From CAWDJT01 sp963828705 (GTDB lineage Bacteria; Desulfobacterota; Syntrophobacteria; Syntrophobacterales; Syntrophobacteraceae): a stretch of 64,000 nt of DNA. The stretch lies in assembly GCA_963828705.1 (NCBI GenBank), contig CAWHGA010000032.1, positions 14,971-78,970 on the forward strand, given 5' to 3'. The number at the start of each line of letters is the position of its first letter. The stretch's first letter is position 1. The notes below the pieces were generated by a model, which searched no databases, was not told where the DNA came from, and saw only the letters and a program-made list of their open reading frames with translations. The position numbers were made by a program, and so were the translations under genes. Of this stretch, positions 17,596 through 27,998 are shown one piece after another.

Positions 17596-18741
17596 ATGAA
17601 ACCAGCAGTTCTTACCGGAGAACATTTCATCACCGGGGATGAGGCCTGCGCTGAAGGCGCATTGGCGGCCGGATGTCGTTTCTTCGGTGGCTATCCCATC
17701 ACGCCGGCGACTGAAATTGCTGAACACATGGCGGCACGTCTCCCCGATGTGGGCGGAACCTTCATCCAGATGGAGGACGAAATCGCAGCCATGGCTGCGG
17801 TTTTGGGAGCGTCCTGTGCCGGGGTCAAGAGTATGACCGCAACGTCGGGACCCGGTTTCAGTCTGATGATGGAAAACCTTGGGCTGGGGATCTGCACCGA
17901 AACCCCCTGCGTGGTGGTCAATGTCCAGCGTGCCGGGCCATCCACCGGTTTGCCCACGCTGGGGGCTCAGGGCGACATGATGCAGGCGCGCTGGGGATCG
18001 CATGGCCACTACGAAATCATCGCTCTGGCTCCGGCATCGCCGCAGGAGATCTTTTATCAGACCATTCTGGCGTTCAACCTCAGTGAGGCCTACCGGACCC
18101 CGGTGCTGATCATGGCCGATGAAGTGGTGGGGCATCTCAGCGAACGAGTGGTCATTCCCGAGGCTGAAGCCATCAGGACGGTTTCCCGACCCCGGGCCAA
18201 GGGCCGCAAGGATCGTTTCAAACCCTTTCAGGCAGGTCCCAACGGTGTGGCGCCCATGGCCAATGCTGGCGATGGCTATGCGGTCCATATTACCGGGCTG
18301 ACCCACGACGAACGCGGCTATCCGGCCATGTCGGCGGAGGCCCATGTCGAGATGCTGGAACGGCTCACCGGGAAAATCCGGCGCAATCTCCATGATATCA
18401 TCCATACCGAGCGGTACCGTCTCGACGATGCCGACATTGCCATCGTTTCTTATGGGGTTTCGTCGCGAAGCAGCCTGGCGGCGGTGGACGAAGCTCGCGA
18501 TATGGGGATCAAGGTTGGGTTGCTGCGGCTCATTACTGTCTGGCCGTTTCCGGAACAACAAGTCCGAGCCTTGGCTGAGCGTGTGCGCGGCTTGGTGACG
18601 GTGGAAATCAACCTGGGCCAGATCCATCTGGAAGTGGAGCGCTGCGCGGCCGGCAAAGCTCCGGCCTATCTGGTGGGCCATGCGGGCGGCGCGGTGATTT
18701 CTCCCGACCAGATTATAGAGACCCTAAAAGGGATTGGGTGA
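17596..18741 (+). CDS. korA: 2-oxoacid (2-oxoglutarate-type):ferredoxin oxidoreductase alpha subunit
   Basis: A 381-residue subunit. It starts TGEHFITGDEACAEGALAAG and contains GGYPITPATEIAEHM, the Glu/Asp-rich MEDEIAAMAAVLGAS, TATSGPGFSLMMENLGLG and NVQRAGPSTGLPT, all hallmarks of the pyrimidine-binding alpha chain. With KorB it oxidatively decarboxylates a 2-oxoacid to acyl-CoA and reduces ferredoxin. The gene layout D-A-B-C and the GEHFITGDEA start favour a 2-oxoglutarate-type enzyme, but substrate choice is an inference. A 160-base gap after korD shows nothing notable. Confidence 0.9.
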   Translation: MKPAVLTGEHFITGDEACAEGALAAGCRFFGGYPITPATEIAEHMAARLPDVGGTFIQMEDEIAAMAAVLGASCAGVKSMTATSGPGFSLMMENLGLGICTETPCVVVNVQRAGPSTGLPTLGAQGDMMQARWGSHGHYEIIALAPASPQEIFYQTILAFNLSEAYRTPVLIMADEVVGHLSERVVIPEAEAIRTVSRPRAKGRKDRFKPFQAGPNGVAPMANAGDGYAVHITGLTHDERGYPAMSAEAHVEMLERLTGKIRRNLHDIIHTERYRLDDADIAIVSYGVSSRSSLAAVDEARDMGIKVGLLRLITVWPFPEQQVRALAERVRGLVTVEINLGQIHLEVERCAAGKAPAYLVGHAGGAVISPDQIIETLKGIG

Positions 18742-18924
18742 TGTCCCACAAGGCTCGAAGTGATCGGGAGGGCGGAAACCCTCCCCTACGTGTTACGCAA
18801 CACAACCCAAATGCAGGGGTGCTGCCTCTAAGAGCCGCCCAAAAGAATTGTCCCCGCTGCCTCAGACTCGTCGAGGACGGGTTTGAGCGGAGAATCTGGT
18901 ATTAGCGGTGGTATGGGAGGATTC

Positions 18925-19779
18925 ATGGAAAAGACCAAGGGGCGAGTAGAACATCCGCTTGATCGGCTGCTCCGAACCGATCGCATTCCGCACATCTGGT
19001 GCCCGGGGTGCGGGATCGGCACGGCGTTTTCGGCGACCCTGGTGGCCATGCAAAACGCCGGGATCGACTTGCAGAAGACCGTCATGGTTTCCGGGATCGG
19101 CTGTTCCGGCCGCGGTGCCGGGTACGTCAAGCTGGATTCCTATCATACCACTCATGGGCGGGCCATCCCTTTCGCCACTGGCATGAAACTCGGCAATCCC
19201 GAACTCAACGTGGTGGTGTTCAGCGGCGACGGTGATCTGTTTGCCATCGGCGGCAACCATTTCATTCATGCTGCGCGCCGCAACATCGACCTCACCGTGA
19301 TCTGCGTCAACAACCTGAACTACGGCATGACCGGTGGGCAGGTGGCGGCCACCACTCCCCACATGGCCAAGACCACCACGACGCCTCGCGGCAATCACGA
19401 ACAGCCCTTCAGTCTGCCACTGCTGGCCTTCGCTTCCGGGGCCACCTACGTGGCGCGTTGGACCATGCTGCACACCCGGGACCTCACCAAGAGCGTCGAA
19501 GAAGCCCTGCAGCGCCGCGGTTTTTCCTTCATCGAGGTGTTGGCGCCCTGTCCCACGGGCTATGGACGCCGCAACAAGGAGAAGCCCCTCGATAGCCTCA
19601 AGCTCTATCAGGAACGCACCATCATCCGTAATGGTGCTCATCCCACCGAGGTGACCCTGGATTTCGAGCATGGCATCACCCTGGGCAACTTTATCGATAT
19701 CGAACGGCCTACCTGCATCGAGTCCTACGACCGCACCTGCCGTCCCTATCCAGTTTTGGAGGAAAGGAAGGCGTCATGA
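18925..19779 (+). CDS. korB: 2-oxoacid:ferredoxin oxidoreductase beta subunit
   Basis: This subunit holds thiamine diphosphate and a [4Fe-4S] cluster. WCPGCGIG provides two cluster Cys, GIGCSGRGAGY a further one, and GDGDLFAIGGNH...NNLNYGMTGGQ is the ThDP/Mg motif. ATG 18925 follows GGGAGG. The length of 284 residues is normal. Its end overlaps the korC start by four bases, so the two are probably translated together. Confidence 0.92.
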   Translation: MEKTKGRVEHPLDRLLRTDRIPHIWCPGCGIGTAFSATLVAMQNAGIDLQKTVMVSGIGCSGRGAGYVKLDSYHTTHGRAIPFATGMKLGNPELNVVVFSGDGDLFAIGGNHFIHAARRNIDLTVICVNNLNYGMTGGQVAATTPHMAKTTTTPRGNHEQPFSLPLLAFASGATYVARWTMLHTRDLTKSVEEALQRRGFSFIEVLAPCPTGYGRRNKEKPLDSLKLYQERTIIRNGAHPTEVTLDFEHGITLGNFIDIERPTCIESYDRTCRPYPVLEERKAS

Positions 19780-20402
19780 TGACACTCGCGACGGTGTCGG
19801 CAACCACGACAGCCGGCTTGCGCCGGGAAATCATCTTCACCGGTTTTGGCGGGCAGGGCATTGTGCTGGCCGGGCGCATTGTGGGCGAAGCCGCCAGCCT
19901 GGGTGATCACCGGGAAAGTACTCTGACTCAGTCCTATGGCCCGGAAGCCCGCGGCGGTGCCTGCAGTGCTCATGTGATCATAGCCGACGGCACTATCCAC
20001 TACCCCTATGTGCGCCGGCCCGACATCCTGGTGTGCATGTCCCAGGGGGGCTACGACAAATTCGGTGACCTGCTTAAGGACAACGGCATTCTCCTCACCG
20101 ATGAAGACCTGGTAGCGTCGGTGAACCCTTCGGCAGGCACTCAGTTCTTTCCGATTCCCGCAACCCGTATGGCTGAGGAACAGGGCCGCAAAATGATGGC
20201 CAACATCGTCATGGTGGGGTTCTTTACTGCGGTTACCGGCGTCCTGTCCATCGAATCGGCACGCGCAGCAGTGGCCGCGGCGGTGCCCAAGAATACCATC
20301 GACATGAATCTGAACGCTTTCACCAAGGGCCACGACTACGGGCTGGCTGTTCTCAAGGGGCGGATGAAGAAAGCGGAAGGCAAAAAAGGAGCCCGCGGAT
20401 GA
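19776..20402 (+). CDS. korC: 2-oxoacid:ferredoxin oxidoreductase gamma subunit
   Basis: A 208-residue gamma chain with the signature FTGFGGQGIVLAGRIVGEAA, then QSYGPEARGGACSAHVI, and the expected AANIVMVGFFTA-like core (MMANIVMVGFF). It completes the enzyme. It overlaps both korB and the following flavoprotein gene by four bases, so the KOR enzyme and the flavoprotein are likely made together. Confidence 0.9.
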   Translation: MMTLATVSATTTAGLRREIIFTGFGGQGIVLAGRIVGEAASLGDHRESTLTQSYGPEARGGACSAHVIIADGTIHYPYVRRPDILVCMSQGGYDKFGDLLKDNGILLTDEDLVASVNPSAGTQFFPIPATRMAEEQGRKMMANIVMVGFFTAVTGVLSIESARAAVAAAVPKNTIDMNLNAFTKGHDYGLAVLKGRMKKAEGKKGARG

Positions 20403-23400
20403 AGACGCCCAAGGAACGCCTCTATCGAGTGTTGGTGCTGGGTGCCACCCCGGCTGGTATCGCTGCCACCAACAAGCTGGGGGAACTTGGCATCCCGGTG
20501 ACGCTGGTCGATCCCGAAGCCGATCTCAATGCCAAACTGGCGCGTGAGGAATGGCGCCTGAGTTCGGGTGTGACACTGAACTATGCACTGCGGCCGGGGT
20601 TGCTCCGAATCCTGCGCAACCGCAGCATCCGCACGGTGATGCCCGGTGAGCTGCGTTCCCTGAAGCACAGCACCCAGGGTTTTGCCGCCCGTCTCAAAGT
20701 CCCGCCCGGTTATGTGGACCCCGAACGCTGCACCCTCTGCGGTCGTTGCCAGACCGTTTGCCCGGCGATTACCGCCGATGGCTCTCGGGCGATCCATCTG
20801 AACGGACGCCAGGCTCTGCCCGGTCGGGCGATTCTGGACAAGCGCCAGCAGCCGCTCTGTCAGGCCAACTGCCCCCTGGGTGTCAACGCTCAGGCCTATC
20901 TGGCCCTGAGCCGCCAGGGTTTATTTGCCGAAGCTCTGGAAGTGGTCCGCCGCGACAACGTGCTGCCGGGGATCTGCGGGCGAATCTGCACCCATCCGTG
21001 TGAAACCGCCTGCCGCCGTGGGGAGCTCGATGAGCCCCTGGCGATTCGGGATATCAAGCGGTTTTTAGCCGATTTTGAATTGACTCAAGAGAGCCCGGCT
21101 GAAAGCGCCGGTACCGGGCAGCGACCTCTGACCGGAACGGTCCCTTCCCCATTGGGGCGCCGTGCCGTCGAGAAGGCCGCCGTCGCCGTGATCGGATCTG
21201 GTCCGGCCGGATTGGCTGCGGCGTCTGATCTGGCGCGGTTCGGTTACGATGTGACGGTCATCGAGAAGGAAGCCGAGCTGGGCGGGATGCTTCGCTACGG
21301 CATTGGTCCCTACCGGCTGCCGCGCGCTATCCTGGATCGCGAAATCGCTGCCATCGGCGCTTTGGGCGTGGCTTTTCAGACTTCGGTGTCGTTGGACCTG
21401 CAAAATGACCTGGCTGAACTTGGCAAACGTTATGCCGCCATCGTTGTCGCCACCGGCACCTGGAAAGACCGGCGCCTTGGAGTCCCCGGCGAAGACCTTG
21501 ACGGTGTCGAAGGCGGTGTCGCTTTTCTTGCTCGCCTGTATCGCGGGGAAGTACTTGAACTCAAGGAGAAGGTCGCGGTCATCGGCGACGGCAATGCCGC
21601 CTATGATTTGGCGCGGGCGCTGGCGAGGATTGGCGCTGACGTAACCATCGTCTCTTGGTTTCCGGAAGAACTGATTCCGGCTGATCCTGAAGAAGTGGTG
21701 GCGGCCCGCGAGGAAGGCATTGCGCTTATCGACAGTGCCCAGGTGGTCGGTTTTGTCGGTGACGGTGGGCGGCTGAGCCGCTTGCGGTGCGTCCCGACCC
21801 AACCCGGGAAGCCGGATGCCCAGGGGATTCCCTGGCCCGTGCCAGTGGCCGGTGGTGAACCCTTCGAACTTGGCCTTCGATCGGGCTTTCGTGGCCATCG
21901 GCCAGGTGGGCAATGCCGCGGTCCTCGCCTCCCCGGATGGACTACAGGTTACCCCGCGCGGTTTTATCGCCGTCGATGACGGCCTGCGCACCGGGGTTTC
22001 CGGCGTCTATGCCGCCGGGGATGCGGTTACCGGGCCGTCTTCGGTGGTGTGGGCCATGGCTTCCGGACGGCAGGCGGCTGGTGCCGTGCATCGCCAGCTG
22101 AGCGGCGAAGACCTGCCGCCGGGTTTGACCAGCCGCCCCGGCGAGCGCGATTTTTGCGCTATTCCGGCCGATCTGCCGTCGGTCGCGCGCACACACATGC
22201 CGGAACGCCAGGCAGCAACCCGCTGCGCGGGTTTCGCTGAAGTGGCCCTGGGGTTGACCGAAACCCAGGTGTTGGCGGAAAGTGCCCGTTGCCTGCAGTG
22301 TGGGGTTTGTTCCGAGTGCCTCCAGTGCCTGGATGCCTGTGGAACGGTGGCGGCCATCCGGCACGACGATCGTGAGACGGAACTGGTTGAACAGGCGGGG
22401 GTGGTGATCGTCGCCGATCCGGCGCTGACCCTGGGGATCAGGGGCGATGACGTGATCCGCGCCTACAGCACCAAGGCCGCCCGAGACGACGCCCATGCCA
22501 TGATGCTGCGGGGGTTTGCCGCCGCGGCCGAAGCCATGCACTTGCTGGGCGGCAGTTCCCAGCGGCTTAAGGGGCACGGACTGGTTTTCGCCCCGCCCGA
22601 CCCGCAGCTCACCGATGAACTCCGCCTGGGGGTGTTTGTCTGTCGCTGCAATGACTCGTTTGGCTGGGCTGGGGAACTGGATGATTACCTGAGCGGGCTT
22701 CGCGCCCGTCCCGAAGTCCTGGTGGCCGACACCGTGATGTCTGCCTGCACACCCGACGGCACTGCCGCCATGGTCCGTACCATCCGCGAAAAGAACCTGA
22801 GCCGGGTGGTTTTGGCGTCCTGCGTGTGTTGCCCGCTGGATTTTGTCTGCACGGCCTGCACTGATCAGCGCAGTCGGCTAAAAGACGCACTCTTCAACGG
22901 CACCGGCATCCCTCGCGCCATGGTGGAAACCTGCAACGTGCGAGGTGAAGTGCTGCGCTGGCTGGAGGAGGATGAAGCGTTTGCGGTGGAACGTTTCACC
23001 GGGCTGCTGGACCGTTCCATCAACCGTGCGCAGTCGCTCAAGACGCTGCCGGCCCCGGCGCGGCCCTATAACTTTGCCACTGCGGTCATCGGGGTTTCGG
23101 AAGCGGCCGTCAAGAGCGCTCTGACACTGGCCGATGCCGGTATGGAGGTGTTCTTGTTCGGCACCCCCGACCAGCCTCTGGAAGAGACCCTGGTTCATGC
23201 CAACATCCGCAGCTTTGACGGGTCGTCGGTCAAGGGGCTGCGTGGTACGGTGGGAAACTTCCAGGTGGTGGTGGCAATGGACGGGGTTGAGCAGACCATT
23301 CAGGTGGGGGCGGTGATCCTCGGCGAACAGTCCCGGCGCCGCATCCCGTATTTGCCCCAAGCCGGCCTGCCGCCGCGTCTGGTGGAATCCTCCATGCAAC

Positions 23401-23804
23401 AGAAGGGAGTGACCGGAATTCCGTTTTTCTATCCGGGTGCTACTTCCATTCCCGGATTGTTCCTGGCCAACCCGCCGGGTATCCAGGTGTCGCAACGGGT
23501 CAAGGGGGCGGCGGCGGCGATTCTGGTGGCCACCGTCATGCCGCGGAAGCCTCGGCAGAATAAGGGCTATACCGTGGTGGTCAGCGAGGCGCAATGCCGG
23601 GGCTGTGGCCGGTGCATCCAGGCCTGTCCCTACCAGGCCGTGTTCTTCCGCCGCAACGCCGTGGGCGGTATGACTTCAGTGGTGGATGAAGCGCTCTGCA
23701 AAGGCTGTGGCAACTGTATATCGGTTTGTCCGAGCAATGCGGCGGATAGTCCCTATCGCGATCAGAACTACCTGGAACAAATGATCGAAGAGATACTCGC
23801 TTAG
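20399..23804 (+). CDS. Large FAD / Fe-S oxidoreductase (HdrA-like and GltD-like fusion), frame-disrupted
   Basis: About 1134 residues when repaired. In order: a Rossmann segment (VLGATPAGIAATNKLG); a [4Fe-4S] site (CTLCGRCQTVCP); a glutamate-synthase-small-chain-like region with CQANCPLGVNAQAYL, CGRICTHPCETACRRGE, FAD motif IGSGPAGLAAASDLARFGYDV and NAD(P) motif VIGDGNAAYDLARALARIGA; a Cys-rich block (CLQCGVCSECLQCLDAC); a second HdrA-type N-terminal domain (VFVCRCNDSFGWAG, LASCVCCPLDFVCTAC); and two C-terminal ferredoxin sites (CRGCGRCIQACP, CKGCGNCISVCP). The frame shifts by one base near 21868. It probably links KOR-reduced ferredoxin to NAD(P)H and/or the Hdr subunits downstream; that role is inferred from context. 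Confidence 0.8.
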
Positions 23805-23876
23805 CGTGAGGGCGTTCAGCGCGGCCGCAGCTTGTAGCTTGCAGCAAACAAATGATTGAAGAGAACCTGGTGTAGC

Positions 23877-24425
23877 ATGGACAACCTCAAGATCGTCGTA
23901 TTCTTGTGCAACTGGGGGCCGCACGCCGCCTTCCAGACGCTTCAGGACACCTGTTGTGCCATCCCGCGGGAAGTGCGAATGGTACGCATCCCCTGCACGG
24001 GGCGGATCAGCAAGTCGCTGCTGTTCAAGGCTTTTGAAATGGGGGCCGACGGCGTCGCTCTGATCGGCTGCCAAGAAGGCACCTGCCGCTACGGCAGCGG
24101 CACCGACAACGCCACTCACAACGTCGAACCCACGCGCGGCATTCTGCAGATGCTGGGGATGGGTAAGGAGCGGCTGCGTTGGGTAACGTTCCTGCCTGAA
24201 GACACTGCCGGGCTGCTGAGCTTTTTGCAGGATTTTCGAAAAGATGTGCAGACTCTGGGGAAGAACCCGGCGGTGCCGGCGATACGGACAGCGACAGCGG
24301 GGAGCGAATCGCCGCAGGAGATACCCCGCCTTGGCGATGGACCCGACGGGGACGGCCGCCATGGCATTTCACCGTCCCGTCGCCCCCACGCCCTCGCAGC
24401 CTGGCGCCCTCGCGGCTCTCGATGA
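23877..24425 (+). CDS. mvhD: MvhD-like hydrogenase/Hdr delta subunit
   Basis: MvhD/FlpD subunits hold a [2Fe-2S] cluster and hand electrons to HdrA. This 182-residue protein has VVFLCNWGPHAAFQTLQD, VRMVRIPCTGRISKSLLFKAFEMGADGVALIGCQEGTCRYG and a conserved core to about residue 130. The usual CNWC is CNWG here, so one Cys found in many members is absent. The last 50 residues are Arg/Pro-rich, overlap the next gene and look unconserved. ATG 23877 is preferred to an upstream in-frame start. Confidence 0.8.
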   Translation: MDNLKIVVFLCNWGPHAAFQTLQDTCCAIPREVRMVRIPCTGRISKSLLFKAFEMGADGVALIGCQEGTCRYGSGTDNATHNVEPTRGILQMLGMGKERLRWVTFLPEDTAGLLSFLQDFRKDVQTLGKNPAVPAIRTATAGSESPQEIPRLGDGPDGDGRHGISPSRRPHALAAWRPRGSR

Positions 24426-25584
24426 GCCCACCCGGAGACTTTTGAGCGCCCACGACATTTACGCTTGCCAGGACTGCGGCAAATGTTCTTCGGCCTGTCC
24501 CATCACCCTGGTGGGCAAGCCGTTCTCGCCCCGGGCTATGGCCGGGAGGATTATTGCCGGCGGAGTGTCCGATCCGTTGGTGGATGCCGACATCTGGTCG
24601 TGCCTTACGTGCGGTCTGTGCCATGATCGTTGTCCATCGGCGATCGATTTCCCGGAGTTTATCCGGGAACTGCGGGCGTTGGAATGTTCCGGCGGGAGCA
24701 GTGCGCATGAAGCCCACGGCGGCTTCTTCCAATCGCTGATGCGGACCATGACTTCGCCGGATCTTCCCGTCCGGCATTGGGACTGGCTTCCCGAGGATGT
24801 CCGCACCGATCCGCAAAGCAAGATGCTGTTCTTTGGTGGCTGCGCCCCCTACTTTGACATCTTTTTTCGACAGCACCTCGGGGTCCAGACCAGTGATATC
24901 CTGGTGGACAGTCTGCGGTTGCTCAACTTTTTCGACATCACACCGGCGCTGCTTCCCGACGAACGCTGCTGCGGCCACGACCTGCTGTGGTCCGGGGACC
25001 GGGAGAATTTCCGGAAGCTGGCGCGACTCAACGTCGAAGCCATTGCCGATCTGGGCGTGGAACAAGTGGTCACCGCCTGCCCCGAATGTTTCCGAACCCT
25101 CGGGCACGACTACCGGGAGCTGGGTCTGGAATTGCCTTTCGGCGTGACCCATCTGTATGAACTCCTGGAACGCGAAATCGACAAAGGCGCCATTGCCTTT
25201 GAGCGTCTCGATCGGCGCCTCACCTTCCAGGACCCGTGCCGCTTGAGTCGTGTGGGGAAGACGGCGGGGGGCGGTGCCGAACTGCCGCGAAAGCTCCTCC
25301 AGCGGCTACAGCCCAAGGCCTATCGGGAAATGGCCGACAGCGGCGTGTCGGCCCTGTGCTGTGGCAATTGCGCCTGGACCGGCTGCGATGCCTACAGCAA
25401 GGCGCTCCAGGTCAAACGGCTGCGACAGGCACGGGAAACCGGCAGTGACCTCTTGGTGACCGCCTGCCCTAAATGCCAGATCCATCTGCGTTGTGCCATG
25501 GAAGATCCCTTCTGCGGGGACGAGATTCGAATGGAGATGCAGGACCTCGCTACGGTCCTGGCCCGAACGATTCACTGGAAGTGA
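24361..25584 (+). CDS. HdrBC-like Fe-S oxidoreductase (two [4Fe-4S] sites plus two CCG domains)
   Basis: The N-terminal part resembles HdrC: CQDCGKCSSACP and CLTCGLCHDRCP. The rest has two CCG repeats, as in HdrB, HdrD and GlpC: FGGCAPYFD ... DERCCGHD and CRLSRVG ... ALCCGNCAW, which bind the noncubane clusters that split disulfides in true Hdr. It is about 407 residues from ATG 24361; ATG 24337 is another choice and neither has a clear ribosome site. The 3' end lies 26 bases before hdrA, so an HdrABC-like complex with the flanking MvhD proteins is likely. Confidence 0.82.
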   Translation: MAFHRPVAPTPSQPGALAALDEPTRRLLSAHDIYACQDCGKCSSACPITLVGKPFSPRAMAGRIIAGGVSDPLVDADIWSCLTCGLCHDRCPSAIDFPEFIRELRALECSGGSSAHEAHGGFFQSLMRTMTSPDLPVRHWDWLPEDVRTDPQSKMLFFGGCAPYFDIFFRQHLGVQTSDILVDSLRLLNFFDITPALLPDERCCGHDLLWSGDRENFRKLARLNVEAIADLGVEQVVTACPECFRTLGHDYRELGLELPFGVTHLYELLEREIDKGAIAFERLDRRLTFQDPCRLSRVGKTAGGGAELPRKLLQRLQPKAYREMADSGVSALCCGNCAWTGCDAYSKALQVKRLRQARETGSDLLVTACPKCQIHLRCAMEDPFCGDEIRMEMQDLATVLARTIHWK

Positions 25585-25610
25585 AATGAGAGAGGAAAGA
25601 AGAACTCACC

Positions 25611-27998
25611 ATGGGAAGTTCTGAGCACTTGACGGCGGACGGGACGCGCATTGGCGTTTATGTGTGCCACTGCGGCCACAACATCGCCAAAACCGTGGAC
25701 TGTTCGCAAGTGGCCGCCGGCGCCGCCGGTTTGGAGGACGTAGTGGTGGCCCGGGATGTCCCCTATGCCTGTTCAGGACCCGGCCAAAACAGCATCAAGG
25801 AAGACATTGCCGCCAACCAGTTGGACCGGGTGGTGGTGGTGGCGTGTTCACCGCGACTGCATGAACCCACCTTCCGTCAGATGCTGCAGGGGGCGGGACT
25901 CAACCCCTATCTCCTGGAAATGGCCAACATCCGGGAGCACTGCAGTTGGGTGCACATGAACGAACCGCAAGAGGCAACCGCCAAGGCGGCCGATCTGACC
26001 CGCATGGCGGTGGCCCGGGTACGGCAGCTTAGGCCGCTCACTGGCGAGCGCCTGGCGCTGACCAAGCGCACCCTGGTGATCGGTGGCGGGGTGGCCGGCA
26101 TTCAGGCGGCCCTGGACCTGGCCGACAACGGCTACGATGTGGTGCTGATCGAAAGGAAACCTTCCATTGGCGGCACCATGGCACAGCTTGATAAGACCTT
26201 TCCCACCATGGACTGCTCCATCTGAATTCTGGGGCCGAAGATGACGGATGTCGGTCGACATCCCCGGATCAAGCTCTACACGCTGAGCGAAGTGGTGGAC
26301 GTTAAGGGTCAGGTGGGCAATTTTGACGTCAAGATCCGCAAAAAAGCCCGTTACGTGGACGAAAAGGAATGCACGGCCTGCGGCGAATGTTCCAAGGTCT
26401 GCCCGGTGGTGCGCCCCGATGAATTCAACCTCGGGCTGTCGTCGCGTAAGGCCATCTTTTCGCCGTTCCCACAGGCGGTGCCGTCGGCCTATGTGCTCAA
26501 TGCCAACGAATGCCTCGGCCACAACCCGGCCGTGTGCGCCAAGTGCGTGGAAGTCTGCGAGCGTGGCTGCATCAACTTCCACATGTCTGATGAAGAGATC
26601 GTCGAACGGGTGGGGAGCATCGTGGTGGCTACCGGGTTAGAACCCTACGACCCCACGGCCATGGACGAATACGGTTACACCAGGTTTGAAAACGTGGTGA
26701 CCAGCCTGGAATTCGAACGGTTGGTCAATGCCGGCGGTCCCAGCAAAGGGGAGGTGATCCGGCCGTCGGACCGCAAGCGGCCCCGTTCCATCGGCTTTAT
26801 CCAGTGCGTCGGTTCGCGCGCGGCGCACAAGGGTCATGCTTATTGTTCCAACGTTTGCTGCATGAACACCGTGAAAAGCACTCTGGTGCTTAAGGAAAAC
26901 TATCCGGACATGGAAGTCCGGGTGTTCTACATCGACATGCGGGCTTTTGGGAAGGGTTTCGAAGATCTCTACAAACGCAGCCGGCGGCTCGGGGTGCATT
27001 ACGTGCGAGGGCTTCCGGGGACGGTGGAGCAAAAACCCGACGGGGGCCTTCGGGTGAGTGTGGAAAACACCGCCAGCGGCGTCATCGAGACCTATGACCT
27101 GGATATGCTGGTGCTGGCCATCGGGGTGGAACCAGCCAAGAGCACCCAGAAACTCCAGGAAATGCTGGGGTTGCAGCTGACTTCCGATGGGTTCTACCTG
27201 GAAGCCCATCCCAAGCTGCAGCCGGTGGATGCGGCCACGCGGGGGATCTTTTTTGCGGGCTGCGCGGAAAGCCCCAAGGACATCAAGGAAAGCGTGACCC
27301 AGGCGTCCGCGGCGGCAGCCCGCGCCATCCGGTTGATGCACCGGGGCGAAATCCTGACCGAACCGATCACCTCGGAAGTGATCGCCGAACACTGCAAATC
27401 CTGCGGCAAATGCGCCGAAGTGTGCCCCTACAATGCCATCACCGTGGATGTGAAGAAAAAGACCGCGGCCGTGGTCAATACCGCTGCCTGCGCCGGATGT
27501 GGGACCTGCGCCGCGGAATGCCCCTTTGGCGCCATCACCATGAACCACTTCACCGACGTCCAGATCCTGGAGCAGGTGGATGAGTTGCTGGCGGAATCCC
27601 CGCAGGAAAAAATCCTGGGGTTTGCCTGCAACTGGTGCAGCTATGCCGGAGCCGATTACGCCGGGGTTTCACGCCTGCAGTACCCGCCCAATGTGCGCCT
27701 CATCCGCACCATGTGTTCCGGGCGGGTGGACGAGGACTTCATCTGGCACGCCTTCGCCAAAGGGGCTCCGGTGGTGCTGGTGAGCGGCTGTCACATCGGC
27801 GATTGCCACTACATCAACGCCAACCACTGGACCGAAAAGCGGGTCAAAAAGGTGCACAAGAAGATGGCTAAACTGGGTATCCGGCCGGAGCGGCTGCAAC
27901 TGGAATGGATCAGCGCCGCCGAAGGGATTCGCTTCGCCAACATCATGGCCCGCATCGAAAAGCTGCGGCAGACTGTCACCTCCGGAAGAAATCGCTGA
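25611..27998 (+). CDS. hdrA: HdrA-MvhD fusion, predicted selenoprotein (UGA at 26223-26225 read as Sec205)
   Basis: The 795-residue frame has a single in-frame TGA. Around it the protein reads KTFPTMDCSI-U-ILGPKMTDVG; in ordinary HdrA this position is Cys (as in DCxxCILTPKM), which helps bind a [4Fe-4S] cluster near the FAD. Domains: Cys-rich N-terminus (IGVYVCHCGHN), FAD site (VIGGGVAGIQAALDL), inserted cluster (CTACGECSKVCP, about 254), two ferredoxin sites (CKSCGKCAEVCP, CAGCGTCAAECP, from 594), then a fused MvhD domain (FACNWCSYAGADYAGVS, from about 668). A hairpin fitting a bacterial SECIS follows the TGA. Selenocysteine HdrA proteins are known in Methanococcus and some deltaproteobacteria. 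GAGGAAAGAAG precedes the start. Confidence 0.9.
26246..26263 (+). promoter_or_regulatory. Putative bacterial SECIS hairpin of hdrA
   Basis: A perfect 7-bp stem GGATGTC / GACATCC closes the loop GGTC (26253-26256). The loop begins 27 bases after the TGA codon, inside the window expected for SelB-dependent recoding, and starts with the GG seen in bacterial SECIS loops. The stem lies within codons for the conserved DVGRHP segment. Confidence 0.75.

Noticed and set aside
17305..18681. Long minus-strand open frame opposite korA
   Set aside because: It is a GC-codon shadow of korA; its translation is His/Arg-rich with no family motif.
26223..26225. TGA as a nonsense mutation or as the end of a short hdrA followed by a second gene
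   Set aside because: Both sides are in the same frame, the position is a known Cys/Sec site of HdrA, and a SECIS-like hairpin lies at the right distance.
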